From Cyanobium sp. T1B-Tous (GTDB lineage: Bacteria; Cyanobacteriota; Cyanobacteriia; PCC-6307; Cyanobiaceae), in the NCBI RefSeq assembly GCF_024345475.1, contig NZ_JAGQBE010000005.1, positions 16,674 to 80,673 of the forward strand: a stretch of 64,000 bases of DNA, in the 5' to 3' direction. Each line of letters begins with the position of its first letter. Within the stretch, counting starts at the first letter, position 1. Position numbers and translations under genes: made by a program. Of the stretch, positions 62,157 to 64,000 are shown piece after piece. Below the pieces are notes generated by a model, which was not told where the DNA came from, made no database searches, and saw only the letters and a program-made list of their open reading frames with translations.

Positions 62157-62232
62157 CCGCAGCCCAGGCCATTCCTAGGCTGCCCCCGGCGCCCGCCCGT
62201 TTCCCCCACTCCCGTTTCCCCTACCCCCTCGG

Positions 62233-63213
62233 ATGACCAGCATCTACGCCGACAACAGCCTCACGATCGGCAAGACCCCCTTGGTGCAACTCAATCGGGT
62301 GACCGAGGGGTGCCAGGCCCGGGTGCTGGCCAAGGTGGAGGGCCGCAACCCCGCCTTTTCGGTGAAGTGCCGCATCGGCGCCGCCATGATCTGGCGGGCG
62401 GAACAGGAGGGCCTGCTCGGCCCCGGCAAGGAGTTGGTGGAGCCCACCAGTGGCAACACGGGCATCGCCCTGGCCTTCGTGGCGGCGGCCAAGGGCATTC
62501 CCCTCACCCTCACGATGCCGGAAACCATGAGCCTGGAGCGGCGCAAGTTGCTCACGGCCTATGGGGCCCACCTGGTGCTCACCGAGGGCCGCATGGGCAT
62601 GTCCGGAGCGATCGGAGCGGCCCAGGAGATGGCGGCTTCCGATCCCGACCGCTACGTGCTGCTGCAGCAGTTTTCCAACCCGGCCAATCCCCAGATCCAC
62701 CACGACACCACCGGCCCGGAAATCTGGACCGACACCGACGGCCAGGTGGATGTGCTGGTGGCGGGGGTCGGCACCGGCGGCACGATCACGGGTGTGAGCC
62801 GCTACATCAAGGGCACCCTCGGCAAGCCGTTGGTGTCGGTGGCGGTGGAGCCCAGCAACAGTCCCGTGATCAGCCAGGCCAAGGCGGGCCAGGAGCTCAA
62901 GCCGGGGCCCCACAAGATCCAGGGCATCGGTGCGGGTTTTGTGCCCACCAACCTCGCGCTCGACCTGGTGGATCGGGTCGAAACCGTGACGGACGAGGAG
63001 GCCGTGGCCATGGCCCGCCGCCTGATGAAGGAGGAGGGCATCCTGGCCGGCATCTCCTGTGGTGCGGCCACCACCGCAGCCCTGCGCCTGGCCCGGGAGG
63101 ACGCCTATGCGGGCAAGACGATCGTGGTGGTGCTGCCCGATTCCGGCGAGCGCTATCTGAGTTCGGTGTTGTTTGAGGGGGTGTTTGACGAGAAGGGGCT
63201 GGCCGCCGGCTGA
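62233..63213 (+). CDS. cysK: Cysteine synthase (O-acetylserine sulfhydrylase)
   Basis: 326 residues. PLP-dependent; Lys45 is in [11 protein letters not shown], where most enzymes have V-K-D-R-I. Substrate loop [10 protein letters not shown] and phosphate loop G-T-G-G-T-I-T-G are intact, with Ser in G-I-S-C-G-A-A near the end. Forms cysteine from O-acetylserine and sulfide. The C-for-D change beside the catalytic Lys is seen in some cyanobacterial CysK enzymes. Confidence 0.94.
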   Translation: MTSIYADNSLTIGKTPLVQLNRVTEGCQARVLAKVEGRNPAFSVKCRIGAAMIWRAEQEGLLGPGKELVEPTSGNTGIALAFVAAAKGIPLTLTMPETMSLERRKLLTAYGAHLVLTEGRMGMSGAIGAAQEMAASDPDRYVLLQQFSNPANPQIHHDTTGPEIWTDTDGQVDVLVAGVGTGGTITGVSRYIKGTLGKPLVSVAVEPSNSPVISQAKAGQELKPGPHKIQGIGAGFVPTNLALDLVDRVETVTDEEAVAMARRLMKEEGILAGISCGAATTAALRLAREDAYAGKTIVVVLPDSGERYLSSVLFEGVFDEKGLAAG

Positions 63214-63239
63214 AGCCCGCCCTATAACGACCGCGGTCT

Positions 63240-63809
63240 GTGCTGCTTGCTGACTTGGCAGACGTCGACACCCAGCCCAGCCCGCCTGCACCCACGCCGG
63301 ATTCCGTGCCTACCTCCGTTGCGCCCGTTCCCTCTCCGTTGGAAGAGGCCCCTGCCTTGGAGGCGATCCCGGAGCTAAAGCTCGCCGAATCGCTCGAGCC
63401 CGAGCCCCTCAAGGCTGAGCCTCTGAAAGCTGAGCCCCTGAAAGCTGAGATCCCGGTGGCCTCCGCGGCACCCCTGGCCCAGCAGGCTCCCCTTGGGGAG
63501 ACCCCGGGGCTGCCCCTGCAGTTCCTCAACCAGCTGCTGCAGAAGCTGGGAGCCACCCGCCTCCAGTCGCTCGCCGACCTGCTGCCCGCCGCCCGCCTCC
63601 TGGCCCTCGCGGCCCTGGCCGGGATCGCCCTGCGGCTCACCGGCGCCACCCTGGGGGCGATCAACGAGATTCCCCTGTTGGGGGGCCTGCTGGAGCTGGT
63701 GGGCCTGGTGGCCCTGCTCAACTTCCTGGCCCGCAATGCCTTCAAGCAGCAGAAGCGCGCCGAGCTGCTGGAGCGCATTCGCCAACTCCGCAGGAACCTG
63801 ATCAGCTGA
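63240..63809 (+). CDS. CAAD-domain thylakoid protein (CURT1-like)
   Basis: 189 residues from GTG 63240. A long Pro/Glu/Ala-rich N-terminus contains three perfect P-L-K-A-E repeats. The C-terminal part has two membrane helices (L-A-L-A-A-L-A-G-I-A and L-L-E-L-V-G-L-V-A-L-L) around I-N-E-I-P-L-L-G-G, then an amphipathic, basic tail. This is the CAAD/CURT1 layout, which curves thylakoid membranes. The start codon is the only reasonable one in frame but has no strong ribosome site. Confidence 0.8.
   Translation: MLLADLADVDTQPSPPAPTPDSVPTSVAPVPSPLEEAPALEAIPELKLAESLEPEPLKAEPLKAEPLKAEIPVASAAPLAQQAPLGETPGLPLQFLNQLLQKLGATRLQSLADLLPAARLLALAALAGIALRLTGATLGAINEIPLLGGLLELVGLVALLNFLARNAFKQQKRAELLERIRQLRRNLIS
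63405..63449 (+). repeat. Three tandem 15-base repeats coding P-L-K-A-E
   Basis: The unit (CCCCTCAAGGCTGAG and two near copies) is repeated three times in the N-terminal region of the CAAD protein, with only synonymous differences. In-frame slippage is the likely origin. Confidence 0.85.
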
Positions 63810-63881
63810 GCAAACCGGTTCCCTCTGGCAGGGTCAGGACAAGCTGTTCATGATGAAACCGTCCGCATCGCTGATGGTTCC

Positions 63882-64000
63882 GTGCTGCTTTCGGCCAGCC
63901 AGCCCATCTGGTCACTCCCGGTGGAGGCGGTGCCGGCGGCGCTGCAGAGCACACCCCAGGGCCTGAGTCAGCTCGAGGCCCAGCGGCGCTTGGAGCGGTT
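63882..64000 (+). CDS. Start of a cation-transporting P-type ATPase (partial)
   Basis: From GTG 63882 to the window end, about 39 residues. They read as the N-terminal cation-ATPase domain: P-I-W-S-L-P-V-E-A-V, then T-P-Q-G-L-S-Q-L-E-A-Q-R-R-L-E. No catalytic region is in the window, so the family rests on this short segment. Start codon inferred from the family; upstream codons have no ATG. Confidence 0.6.
   Translation, partial: MLLSASQPIWSLPVEAVPAALQSTPQGLSQLEAQRRLER

Overview
The window reads as chromosomal DNA of a GC-rich picocyanobacterium of the Cyanobium/Synechococcus (alpha-cyanobacterial) type. The support is a chlN-chlB-chlL cluster for light-independent protochlorophyllide reductase, an alpha-type CP12 without the N-terminal cysteine pair, two SLH-domain porins of the SomA type, cyanobacterial DUF3136, DUF7219, CAAD and Coq4 proteins, and a Pho neighbourhood of crp-like gene, phoB and phoR. 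I see no rRNA, tRNA, CRISPR array, insertion sequence or phage gene, and no gene-free stretch above 300 bases.

Layout. 0-2.3 kb: a CPA2 cation/proton antiporter and a DUF6671 protein. 2.4-7.6 kb: an AT-richer block with a lipoprotein, then a three-gene c-di-GMP module (membrane heme-c/LOV sensor, diguanylate cyclase, GAF-GGDEF-EAL phosphodiesterase). 7.6-16 kb: small hypotheticals, a DCC-family thiol protein, a renalase-like flavoprotein, an AraC regulator, two related GT2 glycosyltransferases around a SepF-like protein and a fatty acid desaturase, a lipase, an RRM protein and a Nif11 peptide. 16-22.7 kb: cp12, an RCK potassium channel, chlN-chlB-chlL and a second potassium channel. 22.7-29 kb (minus): pyrF-pyrE fusion, CPA1 antiporter, DUF3136, RND permease. 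29-35 kb: an operon of cyclic-nucleotide-binding protein, small protein, phytase-like esterase and PhoX phosphatase behind a Pho box, then speD and a Na/Pi cotransporter. 35-43.9 kb: pyrC, second DUF3136, SQR-like oxidoreductase, AraC-ackA pair, DUF7219, corA, a SphX/PstS-type binding protein behind a Pho box, and a CHAD protein. 44-51.3 kb: porin, pstS, porin, then arsJ and its dedicated GAPDH, divergent from arsR. 51.4-57.3 kb: a frameshifted PAS/HD-GYP gene, a compact ExbB-ExbD-ExbD-proline-rich (TonB-like) operon and a fused dihydroxyacetone kinase. 57.4-64 kb: crp-like regulator, atypical response regulator, phoB, phoR behind a Pho box, then DUF985 cupin, Coq4, cysK, a CAAD protein and the start of a P-type ATPase.

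How it fits together. Much of 29-61 kb is a phosphate-acquisition region: PhoB/PhoR, porins, two phosphate-binding proteins, a Na/Pi transporter, PhoX and a phytase-like enzyme. At least four transcription units carry 8-bp direct repeats spaced by 3 nt that resemble the cyanobacterial Pho box (CTTAACCT-N3-CTTAACCT). The arsJ/GAPDH/arsR unit fits this setting because arsenate enters by phosphate uptake routes. A second theme is c-di-GMP signalling: the light/redox-type sensor operon near the left end and the broken HD-GYP gene. The least familiar units are the heme-LOV/DGC/PDE operon, the ExbB-ExbD-ExbD-TonB-like operon and the Pho-box operon led by a stand-alone cyclic-nucleotide-binding domain.
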